Source: Roseococcus suduntuyensis
GTDB taxonomy: Bacteria; Pseudomonadota; Alphaproteobacteria; Acetobacterales; Acetobacteraceae
Reading direction: 5' to 3'
DNA length: 64,000 bases
NCBI RefSeq assembly: GCF_014196305.1
Contig: NZ_JACIDJ010000002.1
Span: 186,001 to 250,000, forward strand
This document shows positions 52,959 through 60,423 of the stretch, piece by piece. How positions within the stretch are numbered: position 1 is the first letter of the stretch; each line of letters starts with the position of its first letter. Below the pieces are notes generated by a model. That model did no database searches. It had not been told where the DNA came from and saw only the letters and a program-made list of their open reading frames with translations. The translations under genes were made by a program, and so were the position numbers.

Positions 52959-53737
52959 TCCGCCGCGTGCTTCCAGCCCTCCGCCATCTCCTCGGCCCTG
53001 TGGCGCGGCCTCTCGCGCTCGCCTGCCTCGCCCTGGTCCTGCTGGCCGCGCCGGCCGCCGCCGCGCCGCGCAGCTGCGCCATGCCGGCCGAGATGCTGGA
53101 GGAGGCCCGCCCGCTCCAGGCCGCGCAGCGCGCCCTGGAACTCGGCCAGCTTCGCATCCTGGTGCTGGGCTCCGCCTCCGTGATCCAGGCCGGCACCGCC
53201 GAGGCCGCGACCACATGGCCCACCCGGCTGGAAGCGGCGCTGGGCCGCCGCTACAGCGAGGCACGCATCAACGTGCTGGTTCGCGGCACGCGCGGCGCCT
53301 CGGTCACGGACAACCTCCAGCGCCTGAAGGACGCGCTGCGCGAATACACCCCCGCCCTGGTGCTGTGGCAGGCCGGCACGGTGGAACTTTCGCGCGGGAT
53401 GGACCCGCACGAGATGACGGAGGTGATGCGCGAGGGGCTGGAGGCCATCCGCCGCTCCGGCGCCGAGCTCATCGTGATGGACCAGCAATATTCCCGCTTC
53501 CTGCGGGCCAATGCCAATGTGGAACCCTATCGCGACAGGCTGCGGCTGCTGGCGGCCTCGGCCGGGGCGGCGCTGTTTCCGCGCTATGAATTGATGCGCC
53601 ATTGGGTGGACACCGGCACGCTCGACCTCGAACGCGCGGCCCGCGGCGACCGCGCGGCGGCGCTGGAGCGGCTGAATGGCTGCCTGGGCGAGGCCGTCGC
53701 CCAGCTCATCATCAGGGGGCTGAGCGAAGCGCGGTAA
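52955..53737 (+). CDS. SGNH-like secreted protein with degenerate catalytic motifs
   Basis: The 260-residue protein has a long N-terminal signal region ending near PAAAA (about residue 38). It keeps the SGNH fold pattern, LVLGSASVIQAG, VLVRGTRGASVTDNLQRL and VLWQAGTVELSRG. The block III Asn is replaced (GTVE instead of GGNE) and no Asp-x-x-His is found near the C-terminus. It may be catalytically dead, bind glycan, or use other residues. It is co-translated with the OpgC-like gene and related in layout to the intact SGNH protein on the other side. Confidence 0.78.
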   Translation: MIRRVLPALRHLLGPVARPLALACLALVLLAAPAAAAPRSCAMPAEMLEEARPLQAAQRALELGQLRILVLGSASVIQAGTAEAATTWPTRLEAALGRRYSEARINVLVRGTRGASVTDNLQRLKDALREYTPALVLWQAGTVELSRGMDPHEMTEVMREGLEAIRRSGAELIVMDQQYSRFLRANANVEPYRDRLRLLAASAGAALFPRYELMRHWVDTGTLDLERAARGDRAAALERLNGCLGEAVAQLIIRGLSEAR

Positions 53738-54803
53738 TCACCGCGCGGGTCACCTGCACGGTGCCCGCGCTGCCACCGACATCGGCGGTGCGAAGTCCGT
53801 CCATGAAGGCCGCATCCACCGCCGCGCGGATGCCCAGCGCGGCATCGGCCAGGCGTTGACCGCCGCCGCGCACCGACAGCCACTCCAGCATCATCGCGGC
53901 CGAGAGGAAGCAGGCCGTGGGGTTCGCGATGCCCTTGCCCGCGATGTCGGGCGCCGTGCCATGGCTCGGCTGGAACAGCCCATGCGTGTCGCCCAGATCG
54001 GCCGAGGGCGCGAAGCCCATTCCGCCGATCAACCCCGCGCCCAGGTCGGAGAGGATGTCGCCGAACATGTTCTCCATGGGCAGCACGTCGAAATCCCAGG
54101 GGCGGCGGACGAGATCGAGCGCCATCGCGTCCACGTAATGCGCGTCATGCCCCACATGCGGATAGCTCTCGGCCACCTTGGCGAAGACGGTCCGCATCCA
54201 GGCGAAGGCGCGGAACACATTGGCCTTGTCCACCAGCGTGACGCGGCCCGGCCGGCCCGACTGGCCCGCGCGGTGGTCGGCCAGGCGGAAGGCCATGCGG
54301 GCCAGGCGCTCGGTGGTGGGGCGCGTCAGGCGCAGCGTCTCCTCCGCCCAGTCGCTGCTGACCATGCCCTGGTCCTTGGAGAAGAACAGGCCCTCCGTGC
54401 TCTCGCGCAGGATCACGAAGTCGATCTTTGCCGCGCGCGGGTCGGACAAGGGCAACGGCACGCCGGGAATCGCGCGGATGGGCCGCACCCCCCCATACAG
54501 GTTCAGCCGCTGCCGCAGCGTGATCTGCGGCGAAAGCTCGGTCCCGTCCGCGTGGCGGATGCCCGGCCAGCCCATGGCGCCCAGCAGGATGGCGTCCGCC
54601 CGCGCCGTGCGCTCGAAGGTCTCGTCGGAGAGGTCGGTGCCGGTCTCCTTGTAGGCGAAGGCGCCGGCGCGCTGCACCGAGAAGCTGAGGCCCACGCCAT
54701 AGCGCTGGTCCACCACCCGCAGCAGGTCGAGCGTCGCATCCATGACTTCGACGCCTATGCCATCTCCTGGCAATACAGCGATGTCGTAGCTGTTGGCCAG
54801 CAT
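53712..54803 (-). CDS. Isocitrate/isopropylmalate dehydrogenase family, tartrate/D-malate dehydrogenase-like
   Basis: The 363-residue beta-decarboxylating dehydrogenase starts YDIAVLPGDGIGVEVMDATL. It has LRESTEGLFF, the metal-binding DILSDLGAGLIGGMGFAPSAD and the NAD-binding HGTAPDIAGKGIANP. Absence of the LeuB substrate loop and of leu genes nearby favours tartrate/D-malate dehydrogenase (TTUC-like) over leucine synthesis. GGGGAGGGG precedes the ATG. Its end overlaps the SGNH-like gene by 26 nt on opposite strands. Confidence 0.85.
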   Translation of the reverse strand: MLANSYDIAVLPGDGIGVEVMDATLDLLRVVDQRYGVGLSFSVQRAGAFAYKETGTDLSDETFERTARADAILLGAMGWPGIRHADGTELSPQITLRQRLNLYGGVRPIRAIPGVPLPLSDPRAAKIDFVILRESTEGLFFSKDQGMVSSDWAEETLRLTRPTTERLARMAFRLADHRAGQSGRPGRVTLVDKANVFRAFAWMRTVFAKVAESYPHVGHDAHYVDAMALDLVRRPWDFDVLPMENMFGDILSDLGAGLIGGMGFAPSADLGDTHGLFQPSHGTAPDIAGKGIANPTACFLSAAMMLEWLSVRGGGQRLADAALGIRAAVDAAFMDGLRTADVGGSAGTVQVTRAVITALRSAP

Positions 54804-54879
54804 GGACCCCTCCCCCCGTCTTCGACTTCCAGGCTAGCTTTTCCCGACGAAGCGCCCAAGAGGCTTCTCAGGAGGAAAC

Positions 54880-55860
54880 ATGACCTTGTCCCGACGCGGC
54901 CTGCTGGCCGTTCCCGCCGCCCTCGCGCCTTTGCATGTCCAAGCCCAGGGTGCCGCCGCGGGCTGGCCGGCACGGCCCGTGCGCATCATCGTTCCCTTCC
55001 CGCCCGGCCAAGCGGCCGACACCGTGACGCGCCTCGTGGCCGACAAGCTGACGGCGCGCTGGGGCCAGCCCGTGGTGGTCGAGAACCGTGCCGGCGGCGC
55101 GGGTGCGCCGGGGCTGGAGGCCGGCGCGCGCGCCGCCCCCGATGGCTATACGCTGACGGCCGGCACCTCGGGCACGCTGGGCGTGAACCCCTCCGTGCTG
55201 GCCCGTGTGCCCTATGACGCCGAGCGCGACTTCGCGCCCATCAGCAACATCGCCATGGTGCCGCTGATGCTGGTGGCGCATCCGAGCTTCGCCGCGCGCG
55301 ACGTGCGCGCCATGGCCGAGATGGTCCGCGCCCGGCCGGGCGACATCAACATCGCGAGCGCCGGCCCCGCCACCAGCCAGCACATGGCGATCGAGCTGCT
55401 GCAGATGCGCACCGATCTGCGCTTTTCCATCGTCCACTACCGCGGCTCTGGCCCGGGCATCACGGACCTGATCGCGGGGGTGGTGCCGCTGATGATGGAC
55501 AGCGTGGCCTCCGCCCTGCCGCATATCCGCGGCGGCCGCGCCATCCCGCTGGCCGTGACGGTGGCGGGCCGCGTGCCGCAGCTGCCCGAGACGCCCACCA
55601 TCGCCGAGACCATTTCGCCGGGCTACCAGGCGGCCGGCTGGTCGGGCCTCGTGGCGCCGGCCGCCACACCGCCCGAGATCGTGGCGAAGATCTCGGCCGA
55701 TGTGCGCGCGGCGCTGGCGGAGCCCGATGTGGTGCAGCGGCTGCTCAACCTCGGCACGGTGGCCGATCCGGGCACGCCCGAGGAATTCGCGACCTTCGTC
55801 CGCAACGAGATCGTGAAGTGGCGCGAGGTGGCGCGCGCCGGCAACGTCCGCCTCGACTGA
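54880..55860 (+). CDS. Bug/TctC-family tripartite tricarboxylate transporter receptor
   Basis: The 326-residue periplasmic binding protein has a Tat-like SRRGLLAVPAALAP signal and starts its mature part at WPARPVRIIVPFPPGQAADT, the Bug-family hallmark. The VVENRAGGAG and YRGSGPGITDLIAG segments are also typical. Ligands are usually carboxylates. No TctA or TctB membrane partners are nearby, as is common for expanded Bug families. AGGAGG precedes the ATG. It is divergent from the dehydrogenase gene, whose substrate it might deliver. Confidence 0.9.
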   Translation: MTLSRRGLLAVPAALAPLHVQAQGAAAGWPARPVRIIVPFPPGQAADTVTRLVADKLTARWGQPVVVENRAGGAGAPGLEAGARAAPDGYTLTAGTSGTLGVNPSVLARVPYDAERDFAPISNIAMVPLMLVAHPSFAARDVRAMAEMVRARPGDINIASAGPATSQHMAIELLQMRTDLRFSIVHYRGSGPGITDLIAGVVPLMMDSVASALPHIRGGRAIPLAVTVAGRVPQLPETPTIAETISPGYQAAGWSGLVAPAATPPEIVAKISADVRAALAEPDVVQRLLNLGTVADPGTPEEFATFVRNEIVKWREVARAGNVRLD

Positions 55861-55869
55861 GGCGGGGAG

Positions 55870-55890
55870 GCGGGCGTGACCTACGCCCGC
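55870..55890 (+). terminator. Hairpin downstream of the Bug receptor gene
   Basis: Bases 55870-55877 pair with 55883-55890 (8 bp, 5-nt loop), 9 nt after the stop codon. A second palindrome follows at 55902-55917. No T-run follows; it is a probable transcription end in this convergent region. Confidence 0.45.
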
Positions 55891-55935
55891 GCCCGGAGCA
55901 TGCTGCGCTCGCGCAGCCTGCTCCAGCCAATGTCG

Positions 55936-55985
55936 AGAGCGGGGTTCAGCGTTTTCGGTGCTTCCCCCTCAACGCATCCCGCTCT
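55936..55985. repeat. Imperfect palindrome with AGAGCGGG/CCCGCTCT ends
   Basis: The 50-nt element has 8-bp terminal inverted repeats (55936-55943 and 55978-55985) and a second pairing of GCGTT (55949-55953) with AACGC (55971-55975). It lies between the convergent Bug receptor and GloA genes. The tips share AGAGCGG with the palindrome at 1224-1255, suggesting a dispersed repeat family, although it could also work as a bidirectional terminator. Confidence 0.5.
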
Positions 55986-55991
55986 GGCGCC

Positions 55992-56384
55992 TCAGAGGCT
56001 GCCGCGCTGGATCAGCTCGATCTTGTAGCCGTCCGGATCGTCGATGAAGGCGATGAGGGTGGTGCCGAACTTCACCGGCCCCGGCTCGCGCGAGATCTTC
56101 ACCCCGGCCGCGCGCATCTTCTCGCAGGTGGCGTAGATGTCGGGCACGCCGATGGCGAGGTGCCCGAAGGCCTTGCCCATCTCGTAGCTGTCCACACCGT
56201 AGTTGTAGGTCAGCTCCAGCTCGGTGCCGCCGCCCTCATAACCTAGGAAGACCAGGGTGTACTTCCCATCCGGCACGTCGCGCCGGCGCAGCTCCTTCAT
56301 GCCGAGATGGGTGGTGTAGAAGGCCACGCTGCGGTCAAGGTCGCCCACGCGCAGCATGGTGTGCAGGTAGCTGAAGCCAGCCAT
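55992..56384 (-). CDS. gloA: Lactoylglutathione lyase (glyoxalase I)
   Basis: The 130-residue protein converts the methylglyoxal-glutathione hemithioacetal to S-lactoylglutathione. All four metal ligands are visible: His8, Glu57, His75 and Glu123. The length and the [12 protein letters not shown] region match the short, Ni/Co-type bacterial GloA. It lies 14 nt downstream of lpxI and may be the last gene of the envelope operon's transcript. Confidence 0.94.
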   Translation of the reverse strand: MAGFSYLHTMLRVGDLDRSVAFYTTHLGMKELRRRDVPDGKYTLVFLGYEGGGTELELTYNYGVDSYEMGKAFGHLAIGVPDIYATCEKMRAAGVKISREPGPVKFGTTLIAFIDDPDGYKIELIQRGSL

Positions 56385-56398
56385 GGGGTGTTCTCCGG

Positions 56399-57226
56399 TC
56401 AGGGGGTGAAACGCTGGGACTCGACGGCGTAGATGAACAGCCCCGCATCGGCGGCGGCCCGCAGGGTCTCGGGCTTGTCGGCGATGACGGTGCCCAATGC
56501 CTCGATGGCGATGCCGCGCAGCCCGGCCGCCACCGCGCCGGCCACGGTCACGGGGCCGATCACGGGCGCGTCCACGGTCATCTCCTGGCCGATCTTGGGC
56601 AGCTTCACCAGCACGCCGCCGGGGCCTTCGCGCCGCTGCTCGCCCGCCCGGGCCAGCAGGGCATCCGTGCCCTCGATGGCCTCAACGCCCAGCACCAGCC
56701 CCTGTTGCACCACCACCGCCTGCCCCACATCCTGCGGCGACAAGGCGGAAAGGACCGCGATGCCGCGGGCGATGTCCTGACGCGCCATCGCATCGGGCTC
56801 CGGCCCCGCCACCAGACCGGCCTCGGCCAGGATGCCGCCCAGGATGTGCATGGGCCCGATGATCTCGAAGCCTTCCTCGCGCAGCAGGTTCATGGCGGCG
56901 CGCAGCAGCGTGTCGTCGCCGCTGAAGGCGCTGCGGCCCACGCGCGCGATGGCCTTGGCCGTCCAGGCATCGGGCAGCAGCGACAGGATGGAAGGCCGGC
57001 GCGCGCGGCCGCTGAGCGAGATCTTGGTGACGCCCTCGGCCCGCAGGCGGCTGATGATGTTGCCGGCCGCGCCCACGCGCTCGACCATGAAAGGGTAGCC
57101 GTCGAACAGCTTGGGGTCCGCGAAGTCGCGGATGCAGACGATGAAGACCTCGCCGCCCTTCTTCACCCAGGCATCGGCCACGCGGCGGGGATAGGGCCCG
57201 CCCCCCGCGATGATGCCGAGCTTCAT
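56399..57226 (-). CDS. lpxI: UDP-2,3-diacylglucosamine pyrophosphatase LpxI
   Basis: The 275-residue protein hydrolyses UDP-2,3-diacylglucosamine to lipid X in lipid A synthesis and replaces LpxH in most alphaproteobacteria. It starts [18 protein letters not shown] and contains [15 protein letters not shown], the [16 protein letters not shown] segment and [17 protein letters not shown], all LpxI-typical with acidic metal ligands. It overlaps lpxA by 4 nt. lpxB, which often follows, is not next to it. Confidence 0.93.
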   Translation of the reverse strand: MKLGIIAGGGPYPRRVADAWVKKGGEVFIVCIRDFADPKLFDGYPFMVERVGAAGNIISRLRAEGVTKISLSGRARRPSILSLLPDAWTAKAIARVGRSAFSGDDTLLRAAMNLLREEGFEIIGPMHILGGILAEAGLVAGPEPDAMARQDIARGIAVLSALSPQDVGQAVVVQQGLVLGVEAIEGTDALLARAGEQRREGPGGVLVKLPKIGQEMTVDAPVIGPVTVAGAVAAGLRGIAIEALGTVIADKPETLRAAADAGLFIYAVESQRFTP

Positions 57227-58077
57227 GCCTCCTCTTCCTCCGGCGCGATCTCGGCGGCCATGCGGCCGGGGCGGATCAGTTCGCGCCGGCGGTCGCGCGC
57301 CTGGAGGAAGGACAGCACCTCCTCCACCAGCGCATCGCCGGCGAAGCGCTGCGCGGCCATTTCCATGCGCTCGGCGAAGATGCCGGGCTCGCGGAAGAGC
57401 AGGCGGAAGGCGGCGCGCAGCGCGTGCAGGTTGTCGCGCGAGAAGCCGCGGCGGCGCAGCCCGACGGCGTTCAGCCCCACCAGCCGTGCGGGCAGGCCGA
57501 AGACATTGGCGAAGGGCGGCACGTCATTGGTCACGCCCGCGAGGCCGCCCACCATGGCGTGGCGCCCCACCCGGACCATCTGGTGCACGGCGGCCCCCCC
57601 GCCCAGGAAGCATTGCTCGCCCACACGCACATGGCCGCCCAGCATGACGTTGTTGGCGAGGATGACGCGGTCCGCCACCTGGCAGTCATGCCCGACATGG
57701 GAGCAGGCCATGAGCAGGCAATCATCGCCCACGCGCGTGATGCCTTCACCGCCCACGCTGCCGCGGTGGATGGTGACATGTTCGCGGATCTGGCAGCGGG
57801 CGCCGACCACGACGCCCGTGGGCTCGCCCTTGTACTTCAGGTCCTGCGGGGCGAGGCCCACCGAGGCGAAGGCCGAAAGCCGGCTGCCCGCGCCGATGCG
57901 CGTGCGCCCCTCGATCACGACATGGGAGAGAAGCTCCACGCCCTCCTCGAGCACGACATCCGGCCCGACGGTGCAGAAGGGCCCGATGCGGCAGCCCGCG
58001 CCGATGACGGCGCCTGGCGCCACCACGGAAGAGGCATGGATCATGGCGGTGGGGGAGATGCCATCCACGCGGATCAC
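57223..58077 (-). CDS. lpxA: UDP-N-acetylglucosamine acyltransferase LpxA
   Basis: The 284-residue protein catalyses the first acylation of lipid A synthesis. The left-handed beta-helix shows repeated hexapeptides from residue 12 to about 180, including HVTIHRGS and [10 protein letters not shown] with the catalytic His. The C-terminal helical domain begins near [17 protein letters not shown]. The start is GTG 58077, overlapping the fabZ stop as GTGA; no ATG fits the first strand. Confidence 0.94.
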   Translation of the reverse strand: MIRVDGISPTAMIHASSVVAPGAVIGAGCRIGPFCTVGPDVVLEEGVELLSHVVIEGRTRIGAGSRLSAFASVGLAPQDLKYKGEPTGVVVGARCQIREHVTIHRGSVGGEGITRVGDDCLLMACSHVGHDCQVADRVILANNVMLGGHVRVGEQCFLGGGAAVHQMVRVGRHAMVGGLAGVTNDVPPFANVFGLPARLVGLNAVGLRRRGFSRDNLHALRAAFRLLFREPGIFAERMEMAAQRFAGDALVEEVLSFLQARDRRRELIRPGRMAAEIAPEEEEA

Positions 58078-58544
58078 CGGTCCCGGATCATGGCGGCGTA
58101 GGTGGCCTCGGCGACGACCACGCCGTCCACCTTCGCCTGGGCGGCGAATTTCCACACGTTCATGCGGCGCTGCGCCTTCGTGACATGGATGAAGAGCTGG
58201 TCGCCCGGCACCACCGGGCGGCGGAACTTCGCGCCCTCGACCGACATGAAATAGACCAGCTTGCCCTTGAAGGCCTCGCCCAGCGTGGCGACCACCAGCA
58301 CGGCCGCGGTCTGCGCCATGCTCTCGATGATCAGCACGCCCGGCATCACCGGCTCACTCGGGAAATGGCCCTGGAAGTGGTGCTCGTTGATCGAGACGTT
58401 CTTGATGCCCACGGCCGAATGGTCGGGCCGGATATCCACCACCCGGTCGATCATCAGGAAGGGGAAGCGATGCGGGATGGCCTGCATCACCTCCAGGATG
58501 CCATAGGCACCGATGGTGGCTGGTGGTGCGTCCTGTTGATCCAT
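58074..58544 (-). CDS. fabZ: 3-hydroxyacyl-ACP dehydratase FabZ
   Basis: The 156-residue hot-dog-fold enzyme dehydrates 3-hydroxyacyl-ACP in fatty acid elongation, competing with LpxA/LpxD for the same acyl-ACP. The catalytic residues are His60 in HHFQGHFP and Glu74 in GVLIIES. The ATG at 58544 lies 4 nt after the lpxD stop with AAGGAG upstream; the longer in-frame extension would run into lpxD. Confidence 0.95.
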   Translation of the reverse strand: MDQQDAPPATIGAYGILEVMQAIPHRFPFLMIDRVVDIRPDHSAVGIKNVSINEHHFQGHFPSEPVMPGVLIIESMAQTAAVLVVATLGEAFKGKLVYFMSVEGAKFRRPVVPGDQLFIHVTKAQRRMNVWKFAAQAKVDGVVVAEATYAAMIRDR

Positions 58545-58548
58545 CCGC

Positions 58549-59604
58549 CTACTCCTTCTCCCCGTCCTTGGCAGCGGCGCGATTCTGCGCGGCAAGCCGT
58601 CTCATCATCGTCATGGCCCGCATGGCCTCCTTCGCCGGCATGGCGGGGCTTCCCAGCATGTCGGCGCCGGCCGGCACGTCCCGCATGACCCCGGCCTGGG
58701 CGCCGATGCGCGCCCCGTCGCCGATGGTCAGGTGCCCCGTCAGCCCGGCCTGCCCGGCCAGCGTCACATAGCGCCCCAGCGTGGTGGAACCGGAAACGCC
58801 CGATTGCGAAACCAGCACGCAGCCCGGCCCCATGCGCACGTTGTGGCCCACTTGCACCAGGTTATCCAGCCGGGTTCCGGCCCCGAGCACCGTGTCGGCA
58901 TGGCTGCCGCGGTCCACACAGGCATTGGCGCCGATCTCGACCCCATCCTCCAGCCGCACGAGGCCGAGCTGGGGCATGGTCACGAAGCGGCCCTCCGGGG
59001 TGGGCACGAAGCCGAACCCCTCCTGGCCCACGCGCGCGCCCGGATGCAGCACGACGCCACGCCCGCAGATGGCATGGCTGATGCTGCTGTGGGCGTGCAG
59101 CCGGCAGCCCTCGCCCAGCACCACGCCCTCGCCCACCACCGCATGGGGGCCGATCACGCAAGCGGGGCCGATGCGCGCGCCCTCGCCGATGACGGCATAG
59201 GGGCCGACATGGGTGCCCGCGCCGATCTCTGCGCCGGCGCCGATCACGGCCGTGGGATGGATGCCCGCGGGGGGCCGTGGCGGCGGATGGAACAGGGCGG
59301 CCGCGCGCGAAAAAGCGAGGGCCGGGTGCCGCACGACCAAGGCAAGGCACCCCTCGGGCACCGCCCCGCGCTGGGCTTCCTGCACCAGGACGGCCCCGGC
59401 GGCGGTGCGGCGCAAGGCCGCAAGGTTGCGCGCGCCGTCGCAATAGGAAAGCTGCCCGCGTTCGGCCTCAGCCAGCGGCGCCACGCCCGTGAGGACGAGG
59501 TCCAGCGCCGCCACCGTCACGTCGCAGGGTTCGCCCAGCGTCGCGAGGATGGTTTCGAGGCGCTGGGGCCCCGCCTGTGGGAAGAAGCGAGGGTCAGCCG
59601 CCAT
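58549..59604 (-). CDS. lpxD: UDP-3-O-(3-hydroxyacyl)glucosamine N-acyltransferase LpxD
   Basis: The 351-residue protein adds the N-linked acyl chain in lipid A synthesis. An N-terminal uridine-binding domain (to about residue 105) is followed by a long hexapeptide beta-helix. The catalytic His lies in [10 protein letters not shown], and [10 protein letters not shown] is a further LpxD-specific motif. The C-terminal helix ([17 protein letters not shown]) contacts acyl-ACP. It is 17 nt downstream of the Skp-like gene. Confidence 0.95.
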   Translation of the reverse strand: MAADPRFFPQAGPQRLETILATLGEPCDVTVAALDLVLTGVAPLAEAERGQLSYCDGARNLAALRRTAAGAVLVQEAQRGAVPEGCLALVVRHPALAFSRAAALFHPPPRPPAGIHPTAVIGAGAEIGAGTHVGPYAVIGEGARIGPACVIGPHAVVGEGVVLGEGCRLHAHSSISHAICGRGVVLHPGARVGQEGFGFVPTPEGRFVTMPQLGLVRLEDGVEIGANACVDRGSHADTVLGAGTRLDNLVQVGHNVRMGPGCVLVSQSGVSGSTTLGRYVTLAGQAGLTGHLTIGDGARIGAQAGVMRDVPAGADMLGSPAMPAKEAMRAMTMMRRLAAQNRAAAKDGEKE

Positions 59605-59621
59605 GCAGTACGGGGCCGCCC

Positions 59622-60401
59622 TCAGCGGCGGGGGGGTTGGGCCGGCGGCGTCGCCGGGCGGGCGGCGGGCGCCGCGGGCGGGGCGGCGGGGGCCGCGGCA
59701 CCGGGCATGGTGGGCGGGCTGCTGCCGTCGTTCTCGGGGGGAATCTGCACCTGCCGCGTGGCGCGGTTGAACTGCTGCGCCACCTCCTCCGTCAGGTCGA
59801 AGGCGGGGTCGTTCATGATGACCAGCGGCCGCGGCAGGACCATGTTCACGCTACGCGCCTGCGCCACCTGCCGCACGATGTTGGCCAGCGATTCCTCGAT
59901 CTGCACCAGGGCCTGCTGCGCCGCCACCTCGATATGCTGGCTGCGGTTGCGGAAGATGCGCTGGCTGTCGGTGATGCGCTCCTGAAGCTCACGCTCACGG
60001 GCGCGGATCTGGTCGGCGCTGAGCTGGGCGCGCTGGGTGGCGAGCTGCTGCTGCGCCTCGCGCCAATTGGTCTGCTCGCGCTGCAGGTCCTCGTTCAGGC
60101 GGTTGCGCCGACGCTCGATCTCCTCGCGCACCTGGTTGAAGGCGGTGGAGACGCGCTGCACCTCGGGAATGTCCACGATGCCGATGACGGCCGTGGGCTG
60201 CTGCGTGGCGGCGGGGCGGGCCGGCTGGGCGGCCGGGCGCTGGGCGGGGGGGCGCTGCTGCTGCGCGGGCGCCTGGCCCTGCTGCGGGACGAACCACTGC
60301 TGCTGCTGCTGGGCCACCGCGGGGGCGGACCCCAGCCCGGCGGCCAAGCCCAGGATGACCGCGCCCATCACGGGGGCGGGGTGAATGCGAAACACGTTCA
60401 T
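59622..60401 (-). CDS. OmpH/Skp-family periplasmic chaperone
   Basis: The 259-residue protein has a signal peptide ending PAVAQ near residue 31, then a Gln/Pro/Ala-rich linker of about 40 residues. The OmpH core follows (VIGIVDIPEVQRVSTAFNQV onward), with a long coiled coil rich in Arg, Glu and Gln. A second Pro/Ala-rich tail ends the protein. Skp holds unfolded outer-membrane proteins for BamA. It is longer than E. coli Skp (161) because of the two low-complexity regions. Position between bamA and lpxD confirms the family. Confidence 0.9.
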   Translation of the reverse strand: MNVFRIHPAPVMGAVILGLAAGLGSAPAVAQQQQQWFVPQQGQAPAQQQRPPAQRPAAQPARPAATQQPTAVIGIVDIPEVQRVSTAFNQVREEIERRRNRLNEDLQREQTNWREAQQQLATQRAQLSADQIRARERELQERITDSQRIFRNRSQHIEVAAQQALVQIEESLANIVRQVAQARSVNMVLPRPLVIMNDPAFDLTEEVAQQFNRATRQVQIPPENDGSSPPTMPGAAAPAAPPAAPAARPATPPAQPPRR

Positions 60402-60423
60402 GCGCAAATGCCTATCCTCGCGC

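Noticed and set aside
53712-54803. Assignment of the dehydrogenase as LeuB (3-isopropylmalate dehydrogenase)
   Set aside because: No leu genes are adjacent and the internal motifs fit the tartrate/D-malate dehydrogenase branch better.
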